Positions 37,554 to 47,510 of a stretch of 56,519 bases of DNA are shown here, piece by piece; position 1 is the first letter of the stretch, and the number at the start of each line of letters is the position of its first letter. Below the pieces are notes generated by a model. That model saw only the letters and a list, made by a program, of their open reading frames with translations. It was not told the origin of the DNA and searched no databases. Source of the DNA: Cytophagaceae bacterium (GTDB taxonomy: Bacteria > Bacteroidota > Bacteroidia > Cytophagales > UBA9547); assembly GCA_027488865.1 (NCBI GenBank), contig JAIYAU010000015.1, positions 1-56,519 of the forward strand, written 5' to 3'. Made by a program: the position numbers and the translations under genes.

Positions 37554-37638
37554 TACCAGGAGCGGGACTTGAACCCGCACGTCCTAATCGGACACAAGAT
37601 TTTAAGTCTTGCGTGTCTACCAATTCCACCATCCCGGC
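37554..37638 (-). tRNA. tRNA-Leu (anticodon UAA)
   Basis: 85 bases including a long variable arm, as expected for tRNA-Leu. The acceptor stem begins GCCGGGA and pairs with TCCTGGT, with G-T wobbles. The anticodon stem-loop reads CAAGA CTTAAAA TCTTG, giving UAA. The T arm contains GCGGGTTCAAGTCCCGC. No CCA is encoded. It follows tRNA-Gly on the same strand and ends at a terminator. Confidence 0.96.
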
Positions 37639-37750
37639 AATTTAATTCTTCATTAAAAAGAAGAACCATTAAATTAAAAAAAGTTTAGAATTCAGAAAGT
37701 TGAAATAAGCTATGTCTACTTCAGATCTAAACACTAAACTTCCTTAGATG

Positions 37751-37823
<73 letters not shown>

Positions 37824-37840
37824 TTATTGTTTTGGGACTG

Positions 37841-37870
37841 CAAAGATAATAGGTCAATTTTTATTTGCAA
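37841..37870 (-). promoter_or_regulatory. Bacteroidota-type promoter for the tRNA-Gly/tRNA-Leu unit
   Basis: On the minus strand: TTG (37870-37868), a 19-base spacer, then TATCTTTG (37848-37841), exactly fitting TTG-N19-TAnnTTTG. It lies 18 bases before the tRNA 5' end, so transcription would start a few bases upstream of the mature tRNA. This is the best promoter match in the window. Confidence 0.7.
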
Positions 37871-37908
37871 TGCTTTTTAGAAAAAATATGTATTTTTTTT
37901 GTAAAAAA

Positions 37909-38385
37909 TTATTCATCATCCTCATCTTCTTCTAAATCAAGCATTTCTTCTACCAATAAGCCATCCTCATCATGATAAATTAATATTTCATATTCACCAA
38001 AATTCATAAGTACGGCGTCATTAAGGTAATGATGCTCTTGGCCTTTTCTTAACGCAACATATTCTAAATGATGAGATAAGGTAGGCTGCCATAGTATTTC
38101 ATGAGACATGTCTAAACTTATAACGTTTATATTGTTGCCAAATTTTGATTTTACTGATCTTCTTTCCTCCTCAATATCTGGTTTTTCAATGCTAATTCCA
38201 TTTTTGGTCTTGCCCGACAAAAACAAAACCGATCCATCAATAAATTGAAATTCAATATAATCCAAAGTTTGGTATGGGTTATTGGCTTGGGTGTTATTTA
38301 CCCAATAATGATATTTGATTGTACTAAGAAGTTTGTTTTCTAGTGCATTAAGGGTGACGATTTCTTCGTCTGAAAAATGAGTCAT
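37909..38385 (-). CDS. Conserved acidic hypothetical protein
   Basis: 158 residues with no signal peptide or membrane span. The chain is mostly beta-strand-like, and the C-terminus is very acidic (EEMLDLEEDEDDE). I recognise no motif. It lies alone between the tRNA unit and the divergent deacetylase gene. The codon pattern and lack of a competing frame support a real gene. Confidence 0.65.
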   Translation of the reverse strand: MTHFSDEEIVTLNALENKLLSTIKYHYWVNNTQANNPYQTLDYIEFQFIDGSVLFLSGKTKNGISIEKPDIEEERRSVKSKFGNNINVISLDMSHEILWQPTLSHHLEYVALRKGQEHHYLNDAVLMNFGEYEILIYHDEDGLLVEEMLDLEEDEDDE

Positions 38386-38471
38386 AAAAAATAAATATAT
38401 GGCTTACAACGAAAAGAATTTTAAATAGTTTCTACTAACTTTTTAAATTTGTATTTAATATTAGTTCATTT

Positions 38472-39779
38472 ATGATTTTAGTTTATTCTGATAAAGTAAC
38501 AAACAGGCTCAAATATGCGTTTGAATTGGTTTTTAACGACATTTTAAAGGTGGAATTAGAAATTACCTCAGATAGAAAATTATTTGAATATCATCATGGA
38601 CCTAAGTTAACTTATACTTCGGTTCCACAAAAAGACAAAGATTCTATCGTATTTGGGGCCGCTGATATTCTTTTTGAAAATGAAATTAGGAAACAAACAC
38701 TTGATTATGTAAACCATGATACTTATAAGGGATTTTTTCTAGTGAATCATGGTGTTTTAAACTTTGACCCGTTTGCAGCTTCATTTTACTTGGTTACTAG
38801 GTATGAGGAATATTTGCCAAGTGTTAAGGATAGACACAAAAGGTTTAAAGCTGAAAGTAGCTTGGCTTTTCAGCGTAATTTTTTACAAACACCTTTGGTA
38901 AATAAATATGCCAACGAGGTTAAGAAAATTGTATTAGAGCAATATCCTTCGTATGAATTTCCTGTTCAAAAGTATTCGTTTATTCCTACTTTTGACATTG
39001 ACCAAGCTTACGCTTATTTAAATAAAGGATTTCTGCGTCAATTTTTAACAACAGTTGGATGTTTGTTCAAATTTAGGTTTAAGAGTTTTTTATTTAGATT
39101 AAAAGTTTATTCAGGATTGATTAGGGATCCGTTTGATACTTATGAAAAGCAATTTGAAATTCAGCATCATTATAAGCTTAAGCCAATTTATTTTTTTCTA
39201 GTTGGTAATTATTTTTTAAATGACAATGGCTTGTCTTATCGAAATAAAAAATATGCTCAATTAATAAGAAAAATTGCAGAAAACGCTCAAATTGGGGTAC
39301 ATCCTTCATATGCAGCTAATTTTGGATTTAAAAAAATAGATATGGAGAAAAAACGTATTGAAGGAATCACCAAAACTTCGATTTCTATTTCAAGGAATCA
39401 TTACCTAAGATTAAGTTTTCCTCAAACGTACCGTTCTTTAATAAAGGCAGGAATAACATCAGATTACACGATGGGATATTCTTCCCAAATTGGTTTTAGG
39501 GCAAGTATTTGTACCCCATTTTACTTTTATGACTTAGAACAAGAAGAAAAAACCAATTTAAAAGTACATTCTTTTGCCGCTATGGATTCTACATTCAAAT
39601 ATTATTTAAAGGTAAGATCCACGGAAGTTGTTTATCAATTAAAACCAATGATAGATGAGGTTAAATCATTGGGAGGAGAATTTTGTGTTCTTTTTCATAA
39701 TGAATCTTTGGGTGGGCATAAAGTGTGGAAAAATTGGGGAGATGTTTATGAACAAGTTGTAAAATTGGCCTTGAGGTAG
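38472..39779 (+). CDS. Polysaccharide deacetylase family protein (with DUF7033-like N-terminus)
   Basis: 435 residues. The N-terminal part (about 1-165) has VYSDKVTNRLKYAFELVFND and GPKLTYT segments like the DUF7033 domain. The C-terminal part (about 170-435) starts with FIPTFDIDQAYAY, resembling the TFDID metal-binding opening of polysaccharide deacetylases, and contains a IGVHPSYAANFGF segment with a HPS motif, and a late FHNES. The group probably acts on a cell-surface or envelope glycan, but no substrate is known. A TAAATTTG element is at 38444-38451, about 20 bases before the start, without a clear -33. Confidence 0.78.
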   Translation: MILVYSDKVTNRLKYAFELVFNDILKVELEITSDRKLFEYHHGPKLTYTSVPQKDKDSIVFGAADILFENEIRKQTLDYVNHDTYKGFFLVNHGVLNFDPFAASFYLVTRYEEYLPSVKDRHKRFKAESSLAFQRNFLQTPLVNKYANEVKKIVLEQYPSYEFPVQKYSFIPTFDIDQAYAYLNKGFLRQFLTTVGCLFKFRFKSFLFRLKVYSGLIRDPFDTYEKQFEIQHHYKLKPIYFFLVGNYFLNDNGLSYRNKKYAQLIRKIAENAQIGVHPSYAANFGFKKIDMEKKRIEGITKTSISISRNHYLRLSFPQTYRSLIKAGITSDYTMGYSSQIGFRASICTPFYFYDLEQEEKTNLKVHSFAAMDSTFKYYLKVRSTEVVYQLKPMIDEVKSLGGEFCVLFHNESLGGHKVWKNWGDVYEQVVKLALR

Positions 39780-39861
39780 TTTCTATTAGAATTTACTGAA
39801 CTATTTGGGTAGTTTATATAGGATTTAAAATTACAATTAAACTGGCTTTGAGGTCGTTAGA

Positions 39862-40305
39862 ATGGAAGAATTTTTAAAAGTAATACCAGTATTTTTGATA
39901 AGTATGGCCAAGTTTTTATTTGGCCCTCCCTTAGGATTGACTTTGAAGTTGGGATTTTGGCCAACTTTTTTTACCTGCTTGGCTGGAATGATGACTACCG
40001 TTGTGTCGTTATCTTTTTTGGGTAGTCTTTTAAAATCTTTTTTGGGTCGATTTAAAAAAAAATCATCCAAGGTTTTTACGCCCTCTAGTAGAAGAATCGT
40101 AACAATTTGGTCTAAATTTGGCTTATTAGGTATTGCTTTTTTAACTCCTCCCTTGTTGACTCCTATTGGTGGTACGTTAATAGCCATTGGTTTTGGTGAA
40201 CCACCTTTAAAGGTTATTGTTTATATGTTCATTAGCGGGTTAGTGTGGGGGTTATTGGCATGTTACGTTGTTTTTCAACTAAAAAACTTATTGAATTTAT
40301 TTTAA
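39862..40305 (+). CDS. Small integral membrane protein, unknown function
   Basis: 147 residues with about four hydrophobic segments. A loop FLTPPLLTPIGGTLIAIGFG between them resembles the Pro/Gly re-entrant part of DedA/VTT-like or small multidrug-export-like families, but I would not assign either. The stretch KSFLGRFKKKSSKVF is basic and probably cytoplasmic. Its stop is immediately followed by the nuoA ATG, with no bases between, so the two genes are probably coupled. Confidence 0.65.
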   Translation: MEEFLKVIPVFLISMAKFLFGPPLGLTLKLGFWPTFFTCLAGMMTTVVSLSFLGSLLKSFLGRFKKKSSKVFTPSSRRIVTIWSKFGLLGIAFLTPPLLTPIGGTLIAIGFGEPPLKVIVYMFISGLVWGLLACYVVFQLKNLLNLF

Positions 40306-40749
40306 ATGATTAGTCAATTCGGCATAATAGTATTATTCGGGGTGGTGGCGATTTTATTTTTAATCTTCATGTTTTTTATTTCATCCTTGATAAGGAAACA
40401 AAAACCGAATATTGAAAAATTAAGTACCTATGAGTGTGGCGAAGAAGCAATAGGAGCTATAGGTTTTGGAACTTTTAATATGCGTTATTACATTTTAGCT
40501 ATAATATTTCTGCTTTTTGATGTTGAAATATTATTATTGTTCCCGTGGGCGGAGGTATTTATGAACAAGGACCTTAACCCAAGCTGGACGGTCTGGGCAT
40601 TAGTAGAACTAACTATTTTTGTTATCGTGCTTGCCATAGGGTTGGCATATGCTTGGGCTAAAGGACATTTAGATTGGAATAACCATCTGGTAGTTAAACA
40701 ACCCCATGATATTCCACTTGCATATAAAACTTTTAACAAAGAACGTTGA
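40306..40749 (+). CDS. nuoA: NADH-quinone oxidoreductase subunit A
   Basis: 147 residues with three membrane spans. The KLSTYECGEEAIGAIG and MRYYILAIIFLLFDVEILLLFPWA segments (with the conserved Cys loop and the buried acidic residues) are diagnostic for NuoA/NdhC. NuoA is a small membrane subunit of respiratory complex I beside the quinone site. No other nuo genes are present nearby, although they usually follow nuoA in a cluster. It abuts the small membrane protein upstream and precedes a transglutaminase-like gene by 39 bases. Confidence 0.93.
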   Translation: MISQFGIIVLFGVVAILFLIFMFFISSLIRKQKPNIEKLSTYECGEEAIGAIGFGTFNMRYYILAIIFLLFDVEILLLFPWAEVFMNKDLNPSWTVWALVELTIFVIVLAIGLAYAWAKGHLDWNNHLVVKQPHDIPLAYKTFNKER

Positions 40750-40788
40750 TAAAATAATCATTGAAATAGTGTCTCAATTATAAGAACT

Positions 40789-43464
40789 ATGAAGTTAAGC
40801 ATCAAACCAACTTTGCCTCGTCTGTTAGTTTATCTAGTTTTTTTGCTATTACCAACTTTACTAGTGATGTTACCGGTATTTGCAAAATTATCTGGTAGTT
40901 TTATTTTTTTGCAAAAGGATGTTTTGGTTGATACCCTCATTATTGCATCCTCTTTGTTTATTTCATTTAGTTTGTATTTTTATAGATTAAGATTTTGGGT
41001 AAGTTTCTTGCCACTTGTCTTTGGCTTATTTACTATTTATAAAGGTGTTGAAAATTACTATCCAGGAGAGTTTGATTCCTTCTTTGCTACCATTAGGATA
41101 GGGTATATTTTAATATTGATATTGCTTTCTTGGTTAATCGGCTATGGATTAGCGGCTTATCGTTTTTTTCCTCAAATCTTGTCTGTTGTTTTTATAGCAG
41201 GTGGGATCATCAATTTATCTGGAACTAAGGACATAAACACAAACGAAATCGTGTGGATGTTTTTCCCAATTGTTCTTTATGCGTTCTATTGCATATTCAT
41301 AAAAGAAACATTGGAAAATGTTCAAACTGTCACCAGAAAGCAATTTTTGGATCTCTCCATCAGATTTGTAATATTCATTTCATTGGTTTTTGCATTGTAT
41401 TGGTTAGCTGTTGGATTAGTTTCAAAACAACTTAAAGCCATAGATCAAGAAATTACACAGACAAAAAGTAATGGAACGAATAAAGAGGATGAAGAGAGTT
41501 TACTAAGAAGAAATGGGAATAATGAACTAGAAATGAACGAGTACAGTGAATTGAAATCTAAGGCCAAACAGCAGCCTGAGGATGTTATGTTCGTCACTTA
41601 TTTAGATAATTTTTTCCCTGGAACAGTAGAAGCTGGAGATCCACTTCCTAACCCCCTGTACTATGTAATGTATCATTTTTCAAAATATGATGAAGTAAAA
41701 GAAAAATTCTCTAGAGATCCAGAAGCACCTTATGACGACGAGTTTAATCCAGATCCCACTAAAATACCATTGTTTATATCATTAACTGATAGTTCTATTT
41801 TAAAATTTTCCAATGGTTACAAATTAAGAAAAGTAGTTGAAAGTGAGGTATATAGTGTAAAATTACCACCAAATGGCTTCACAGCTCCTGGTACCGCATT
41901 TGCTTGTCAGCCGATTACGGTAGATCCTGATTTTAAGGAAAAATATTTATTTGCCTATAAAGCTAAATCATATGTGTCTGAATTAAACAGTGCCTATTTT
42001 GTTTACAATGCTGGCGACAACGAACAAATAAAGGCTTTTCAATCAATCAGAAATACAATCTTAAGGCAGGTTAAAGACTATGAATCGGTAGATTGTTCAT
42101 TTACGGATTACTATACCAGTATGCCCAAGGGTCCGTTGTATGATTCAATTAAATATTTGGCTCAGCAAATCACCAAAAATGCTAAAACACCAATAGACAA
42201 AGTTTTAAAAATTAAAGATTATTTCTTCTCAAAAGATGCAAATGGCAAGCCTCTTTTTAAATATACACTCACTCCTGGTAAACCAACTGATCCCAATATA
42301 CCTTCTTCTTCTATGTTAAGATACTTTTTATTTTATAATAAAAAGGGTTATTGTACTTACTATGCTGGCGCTACCGTATTCATGCTCAGGAGCTTAGGTA
42401 TTCCTGCTAGAATGACGGCAGGTTTTCTTACAGAAGATAGAAGTAGCAAAAACAAAGGATGGTACTGGTTTTATGGCAAGCAAGCCCATGCTTGGACACA
42501 AGTTTATTTTCCAGGTTTAGGATGGTTAGATTTTGACACAACTGTGGGAGAAGAAGAAGTACCTGGAAGACAGGCTCCTATGGCAGATGGAACGCCACCA
42601 ATGTTTCCTCCTAAGCCATGGTTTGCAGGTTCAGGTCAGGTTGTTAGTATAGATACTGCTCTCAAAGTGGTAGAAATTGTAATGAACAAAACCATGTTTA
42701 AAAACAAAGATTATACATGGAAAGTTAAAGCCAATATTAAATTTGATGTAAAAAAGGCAAAATTTAAAAGAGAAAAACTTGCTAAAACTTTTAGTGATTT
42801 GGTCGTTGGTGATCTAATAACTGGTGTTTCTTACAATGAAAATTTAAGAAAATACCTTGCTCCTCAGCAAAATGAATCCTGTAAAACATTTGTGGATAGA
42901 CTTCCATCACCTTTGTCGATTGATGAAGTATTTATTCAAAATAAGCCAGAAACCCCCAAACCTAAGAAAAAGGAAGAAAAAACTAAGCTTGATATAAATT
43001 GGGCCAAATACATCTCAATTTTACTTATTACTTTGTCAATCATAGCAGTTTTAACTATTGTTTTGGCACCATTTGCATTATTTCTTTATTATTACTTAAG
43101 GGCTAAATGGACCAAAAACCAAAATAGACGCATATATTTCATTTATAGATATTCCTTATATTTATTTAATCAAATGGGTGCGCCAAGAGGTAAAAACACT
43201 CCTTTAGCTTATGCACAAAACATAGTAGATCCCCGATTTAATATCAATTTTGGTGACTTTATGGTTACCTACTTGAAATTAAAGTATGGAAATTATGTTC
43301 TTCAAGAAGATGACTTAATAAATATACAAAAATATTTTAATGCTTTGACTACTAATGTATTGGCCCAAGTAAATTTAAAAAATAAAATAAAAGCATTCTT
43401 TAACATCGCGAATACACAACGATTTTTTGTAATGCCTCCAGATGAAGACGATATGAAACTTTAG
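40789..43464 (+). CDS. Membrane-anchored transglutaminase-like protein
   Basis: 891 residues. About five or six transmembrane helices fill residues 1-205, an extracytoplasmic region follows, and another helix lies near 745-775 before a cytoplasmic tail. The transglutaminase-like core has the Cys in KKGYCTYYAGATVFMLRSLG, the His in QAHAWTQVYFPGLGWLDFD and the Asp in the same segment (DFDTT), forming a Cys-His-Asp triad. The layout is like TgpA-type proteins. Whether it crosslinks, cleaves or only binds protein is unknown. Its gene is 39 bases after nuoA. Confidence 0.85.
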   Translation: MKLSIKPTLPRLLVYLVFLLLPTLLVMLPVFAKLSGSFIFLQKDVLVDTLIIASSLFISFSLYFYRLRFWVSFLPLVFGLFTIYKGVENYYPGEFDSFFATIRIGYILILILLSWLIGYGLAAYRFFPQILSVVFIAGGIINLSGTKDINTNEIVWMFFPIVLYAFYCIFIKETLENVQTVTRKQFLDLSIRFVIFISLVFALYWLAVGLVSKQLKAIDQEITQTKSNGTNKEDEESLLRRNGNNELEMNEYSELKSKAKQQPEDVMFVTYLDNFFPGTVEAGDPLPNPLYYVMYHFSKYDEVKEKFSRDPEAPYDDEFNPDPTKIPLFISLTDSSILKFSNGYKLRKVVESEVYSVKLPPNGFTAPGTAFACQPITVDPDFKEKYLFAYKAKSYVSELNSAYFVYNAGDNEQIKAFQSIRNTILRQVKDYESVDCSFTDYYTSMPKGPLYDSIKYLAQQITKNAKTPIDKVLKIKDYFFSKDANGKPLFKYTLTPGKPTDPNIPSSSMLRYFLFYNKKGYCTYYAGATVFMLRSLGIPARMTAGFLTEDRSSKNKGWYWFYGKQAHAWTQVYFPGLGWLDFDTTVGEEEVPGRQAPMADGTPPMFPPKPWFAGSGQVVSIDTALKVVEIVMNKTMFKNKDYTWKVKANIKFDVKKAKFKREKLAKTFSDLVVGDLITGVSYNENLRKYLAPQQNESCKTFVDRLPSPLSIDEVFIQNKPETPKPKKKEEKTKLDINWAKYISILLITLSIIAVLTIVLAPFALFLYYYLRAKWTKNQNRRIYFIYRYSLYLFNQMGAPRGKNTPLAYAQNIVDPRFNINFGDFMVTYLKLKYGNYVLQEDDLINIQKYFNALTTNVLAQVNLKNKIKAFFNIANTQRFFVMPPDEDDMKL

Positions 43465-43557
43465 TTTAGGATAACATTGGTAAGGTAAAAAGAGAACAAT
43501 CAAATCTTTATTTAAAAAACCTTGTTTTAAACATTTGAATAAACTATTAATTTATCA

Positions 43558-43589
43558 TTTGTGATTCAAATACGATTGGCGTAGTTTTA
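43558..43589 (+). promoter_or_regulatory. Promoter-like element for lysS
   Basis: TTTG (43558-43561), a 20-base spacer and TAGTTTTA (43582-43589), one base off TAnnTTTG at the last position. The start codon is at 43615. Confidence 0.4.
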
Positions 43590-43614
43590 CGTCCCCATTA
43601 TTATAAAATACAGC

Positions 43615-45342
43615 ATGTTACAATTAAGTGAACAAGAAATTAAAAGAAGAGAAAAAAGGGAAGAATTGACCAAAATGGGTATTAATCCTTATCCTTCGGA
43701 GATATTTGAGGTAAATGTAAGTACCTCTGAAATACACAAAAATTATGGCAACAATAAAATAGAATATAAGAATGTTTCAATAGCAGGTCGCATCATGAAC
43801 TTCAGAATCATGGGAAGTGCGTCATTTGCTGAATTGCAAGATGAAACTGGTCGTATACAAATTTATGTACGTAGGGACGACCTTTGTCCAGATGAAAACA
43901 AAGATTTCTACAATGTCTTCTTTAAAAAGATGTTAGATATCGGAGATATCATTGGTGTTAAGGGTTTTGTATTTACCACTCAAACTGGTGAAATTTCAAT
44001 TCATACAACTGAGTTGAAACTGCTAACTAAATCCTTAAAACCACTGCCTATTGTGAAAAGGGAAGTTGACGAAGCTGGTAATGAGGTGGTTCATGATGCG
44101 GTGAGCGACAATGAATTTAAATATCGTCAAAGATATGCCGATTTAGTAGTAAATCCAGAAACTAGGGAAGTATTTAAAAAGAGAACTCAGCTAGTTAATA
44201 CCATGCGGGAGTATCTAAATGAACGAGGATATTTGGAGGTAGAAACACCAATATTGCAGCCAATTTATGGTGGAGCAGCCGCCCGACCATTTAAAACACA
44301 TCACAATACGCTTGACATGCCTTTGTACTTACGTATTGCCAATGAGCTTTATCTCAAACGATTGATAGTAGGTGGTTTTGATGGTGTGTATGAGTTTTCA
44401 AAGGATTTTAGAAACGAAGGTATGTCTCGTTTTCACAACCCTGAATTTACTCAAATTGAGTTATACGTCGCCTATAAAGATTATTATTGGATGATGGATT
44501 TGGTAGAAGAGCTTATAGAGAAAATTGCTATCAAACTGCATGGTAAAACTGAAATTCAAGTAGGGGAAAATCTTATAAATTTTCAACGACCTTGGAAACG
44601 CTATACCATGTTTGAGGCTATTAAGGAATATACAGGAATTGATATTTCTGAAATGGACGAAAGCCAACTAAGAAAAGCTGCCTTGGAAATGGGGGTTAGT
44701 CTGGAGCAGAGCATGGCAAAAGGTAAAATTATTGATGAAATGTTTGGCGCTAAGTGTGAGCCTTTTATGATTCAGCCTACATTTATAACAGATTATCCCG
44801 TAGAAATGTCTCCTTTGGCCAAAAAACACCGTACCAAGGAGGGATTGGTTGAACGTTTTGAGGCTATTTGTAATGGAAAAGAAATTTGCAATTCTTTTTC
44901 AGAATTAAATGATCCAATTGACCAACGTCAAAGATTTGAGGGTCAATTAGAACTTGGCAAAAGAGGGGATGACGAGGCCATGATTCTTGATGAGGACTTT
45001 CTCCGTGCTTTAGAATACGGAATGCCACCCACAGCTGGCCTCGGTATTGGTATAGATCGACTTACCATGGTTATGACTAATTCTTCATCAATTCAAGACG
45101 TTTTGTTTTTTCCACAAATGCGTCCCGAAAAGAAAATAGCTTTTGACCAATCGGCATTTATCGAACGTGGAATTCCTGCAGAATATGTGCCTTTACTCCA
45201 AAAAAGTGGTATAAACACTGTGGATCAGCTGGCAAGCGCCAATCCGAATAAGTTGTTTAACGATATTTGTGGACTTCGCAAAAAGCTTAAGCTAGAAATA
45301 GCTGCACCTACAGCAGATCAAGTTAAGGCATGGGTTGGTTAA
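43615..45342 (+). CDS. lysS: Lysyl-tRNA synthetase, class II
   Basis: 575 residues. The enzyme charges tRNA-Lys. The N-terminal OB-fold anticodon domain (about 50-150) has [20 protein letters not shown]; the class II core has motif 1 ([20 protein letters not shown]), motif 2 ([13 protein letters not shown]-like, [11 protein letters not shown]), and motif 3 ([11 protein letters not shown]). About 70 residues beyond the bacterial core ([17 protein letters not shown] ...) form a helix-hairpin-helix-like extension that is common in Bacteroidota LysRS. It converges with rluB on a shared terminator. Confidence 0.97.
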   Translation: MLQLSEQEIKRREKREELTKMGINPYPSEIFEVNVSTSEIHKNYGNNKIEYKNVSIAGRIMNFRIMGSASFAELQDETGRIQIYVRRDDLCPDENKDFYNVFFKKMLDIGDIIGVKGFVFTTQTGEISIHTTELKLLTKSLKPLPIVKREVDEAGNEVVHDAVSDNEFKYRQRYADLVVNPETREVFKKRTQLVNTMREYLNERGYLEVETPILQPIYGGAAARPFKTHHNTLDMPLYLRIANELYLKRLIVGGFDGVYEFSKDFRNEGMSRFHNPEFTQIELYVAYKDYYWMMDLVEELIEKIAIKLHGKTEIQVGENLINFQRPWKRYTMFEAIKEYTGIDISEMDESQLRKAALEMGVSLEQSMAKGKIIDEMFGAKCEPFMIQPTFITDYPVEMSPLAKKHRTKEGLVERFEAICNGKEICNSFSELNDPIDQRQRFEGQLELGKRGDDEAMILDEDFLRALEYGMPPTAGLGIGIDRLTMVMTNSSSIQDVLFFPQMRPEKKIAFDQSAFIERGIPAEYVPLLQKSGINTVDQLASANPNKLFNDICGLRKKLKLEIAAPTADQVKAWVG

Positions 45343-45349
45343 ATATAAT

Positions 45350-45375
45350 GGGCTTGTGAGGTATATCACAAGCCC
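45350..45375. terminator. Bidirectional terminator between lysS and rluB
   Basis: GGGCTTGTGA (45350-45359) and TCACAAGCCC (45366-45375) make a perfect 10-bp stem with a six-base loop, between two convergent stop codons. T-rich sequence follows on the plus strand and A/T-rich sequence precedes it. Confidence 0.8.
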
Positions 45376-45389
45376 TACTTTAAATTAAT

Positions 45390-46691
45390 TTAACCCTTTC
45401 TGTTCATAAATTTAAGCGATACTACTTCTTTCTCGGTGAGGTAGCGCCAATGCCCTCTTGGAAGGTCTTTTTTGGTTAGATGGGCATACATCACTCGATC
45501 TAGGCGTTCTACTTGGTAGCCTAAATATTCAAATATCCTTCTCACAATTCTATTTCTCCCAATGTGTAATTCTATCCCTACAGTTTGTCTATCAGGAGAA
45601 ATAATTGCAAGTTCATCAACCTTAGCATTCCCATCTTCTAAATATACTCCTTTTAAAATACGATCATAATCATCCTCGCTTAGTGGTTTATCCAATACTA
45701 CTTCGTATATTTTTCTTACCTTATTTGAAGGATGTGCCAATTTTTCAGCTAATTCACCGTCATTTGTCAAAATTAATAAACCAGTTGTGTTTCTGTCTAA
45801 CCTACCTACAGGATATAAACGTTCTTTAGCGGCACTAGCTACTAGATCCATTACTGTGCGGCGTTCATCAGGATCGTTTGTGGTGGTTATAAAGTCTTTT
45901 GGTTTATTTAATAAAACGTATACTAGTTTCTCTCTTTTTAGCGTGCGATTGCCATATTTGACTACATCAGTGGGTTGAACAATATATCCCATTTCAGTGA
46001 CTGGTGCACCGTTTACTTTTATTTCTCCAGCTAGGATAAGCAAATCAGCATCTCTACGAGAGCAAACTCCACTGTTTGCAATAAACCTGTTAAGCCTAAT
46101 TCCATCTTTCTTTTCAACATGACTTCTTGTTGCTTTTTTGGGCGTTTTTAACTCGTCATAAGAAGGAGTTTCGATTTTGTCATCGTGGGTTTCGCTTTTT
46201 TTCTCAAATTTTTTCTTAATAAACTCCTTTTTCTCTTTTTGTTTTTCTGCTAAAGTTTTTCTTACATATTTTTCTCCCTCTCCAAAAGAACGCACACGTT
46301 TATCAACACCTTTTTTATCTAATCCTTTTGTACGAACTCCTTTTACGGTACTATCAAACTTTTTATTTACATCACGATCATTCTTTTTATTGGCACCAGC
46401 TCCAGTTTCATCAAAACTAAATTCCGTTCTTTTTTCTCTTACTTTTGTATTTCCAAAAGGTTTTTTTCTATCATTTTTATCAATGGTTGATCCTTCTGGT
46501 GTAAATTTTTTAAATCCACCTTTTGAAGGTTTTTTACCGAATGAATTGTTCCCTTCAGTAGTTTTTCTTTTAAATCCTCCCTTATCTTCACCAAACGACT
46601 TTTTCTTTTCAAAGCCTTTAGTACTATTTGAAGTTTTACTTGTGGTTTTGCGGCCGCGTCTTCCACCTCCCGTTTTGTTGTCTCTAAACAT
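45390..46691 (-). CDS. 23S/16S rRNA pseudouridine synthase (RluB/RsuA family) with long basic tail
   Basis: 433 residues. The C-terminal half (about 195-430) has an S4 domain (LNRFIANSGVCSRRDADLLILAGEI) and the pseudouridine synthase core with the catalytic Asp in VGRLDRNTTGLLILTNDG, then RNRIVRRIFEYLGY. This fits RluB (23S U2605) or a close relative. The first 190 or so residues are low complexity, rich in Lys, Gly, Phe, Arg and Ser, probably disordered and RNA-binding. A long basic head like this is often seen in Bacteroidota. A CAAATGTA (-7 on the minus strand, 46748-46741) lies upstream without a matching -33. Confidence 0.9.
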   Translation of the reverse strand: MFRDNKTGGGRRGRKTTSKTSNSTKGFEKKKSFGEDKGGFKRKTTEGNNSFGKKPSKGGFKKFTPEGSTIDKNDRKKPFGNTKVREKRTEFSFDETGAGANKKNDRDVNKKFDSTVKGVRTKGLDKKGVDKRVRSFGEGEKYVRKTLAEKQKEKKEFIKKKFEKKSETHDDKIETPSYDELKTPKKATRSHVEKKDGIRLNRFIANSGVCSRRDADLLILAGEIKVNGAPVTEMGYIVQPTDVVKYGNRTLKREKLVYVLLNKPKDFITTTNDPDERRTVMDLVASAAKERLYPVGRLDRNTTGLLILTNDGELAEKLAHPSNKVRKIYEVVLDKPLSEDDYDRILKGVYLEDGNAKVDELAIISPDRQTVGIELHIGRNRIVRRIFEYLGYQVERLDRVMYAHLTKKDLPRGHWRYLTEKEVVSLKFMNRKG

Positions 46692-46908
46692 AGTATGCAG
46701 TATCCCTACTGTATTAACAATTATTAAATATTTTTAAATACAAATGTAACTAATAAAAATTAAAGGAATGTAATTATGTAGTTAAGTACCAATAAACACA
46801 TGTTTAACTGATCATTAAACAGACAATTTGGCATTCTAAACTTTGTAGAAATTAATTTTATTAAGTTCAAAATTCGCATTAGAGATAGTCAAATTGTACA
46901 TTTGCAAC

Positions 46909-47496
46909 ATGAAAATTGACTTTGTAATAAGTTCGCTGCTTATAGTATATTTATTTTGTTTTACGAGCTGTAAGGAAAAGGAATATGTTCCTAAAATGAG
47001 GGGATATCACCAAATTGAATTGCCTGAACATCAGTATAAAAAGCTTAAATCTAATCACCCATATGAGTTTGACTGTTCGGTGCATGCCACTATTGAAGAC
47101 GATACTTCAGGTTTATACGAACCACATTGGATTAATATAAATTACAAAGATTTTGGTGCTACTATACAATTGACTTATAAAGACCTCAATAACAATAAAT
47201 TGCGCTATGCTGAAATGGTTGACGATGCTATTAAATTGGCAAATAAACATCAGGTGAAGGCATATTCGATAGAGGAGATGCAAGTAAAAAGTCCAGAAGG
47301 TAAAACCTTTTTTGTTTATGAATTATCTGGTGATGTGCCAAGTCAATTTCAGTTTTATGCTACAGATACTTCCAAGCACTTTTTAAGGGGAGCTTTATAT
47401 TTTAACACCGCCACCAGGAACGACTCCTTGGCTCCAGTAATAGAATACATCAAAATCGACGTAATTCAAGCACTTAATACATTAAAATGGAAGTAG
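46909..47496 (+). CDS. gldD: Gliding motility lipoprotein GldD
   Basis: 195 residues from ATG 46909; a TTG five codons upstream is not convincing and would break the signal peptide. The lipobox is FTSC (FCFTSCKEKE, Cys near 18). The mature part matches GldD: YVPKMRGYHQIELPEHQYKKL, the IQLTYKDL segment, and KHFLRGALYFNTATRNDS near the end. GldD is needed for gliding in Flavobacterium and is conserved also in many non-gliding Bacteroidota with type IX secretion; its molecular role is not settled. A TACATTTG box (46897-46904) is only four bases before the ATG. trmD follows after 14 bases. Confidence 0.88.
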   Translation: MKIDFVISSLLIVYLFCFTSCKEKEYVPKMRGYHQIELPEHQYKKLKSNHPYEFDCSVHATIEDDTSGLYEPHWININYKDFGATIQLTYKDLNNNKLRYAEMVDDAIKLANKHQVKAYSIEEMQVKSPEGKTFFVYELSGDVPSQFQFYATDTSKHFLRGALYFNTATRNDSLAPVIEYIKIDVIQALNTLKWK

Positions 47497-47510
47497 CGAA
47501 TTGCTAAAAT

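Noticed and set aside
37484-37669. Minus-strand open frame with the CRDGGIGRHARLK segment
   Set aside because: This is the well-known false protein produced by reading through a tRNA-Leu gene; the tRNA is certain.
46177-46737. 186-codon plus-strand frame opposite the rluB head
   Set aside because: It is the antisense of a low-complexity Lys/Gly-rich region; its Phe/Leu/Ser/Pro-rich composition is what the complement would give.
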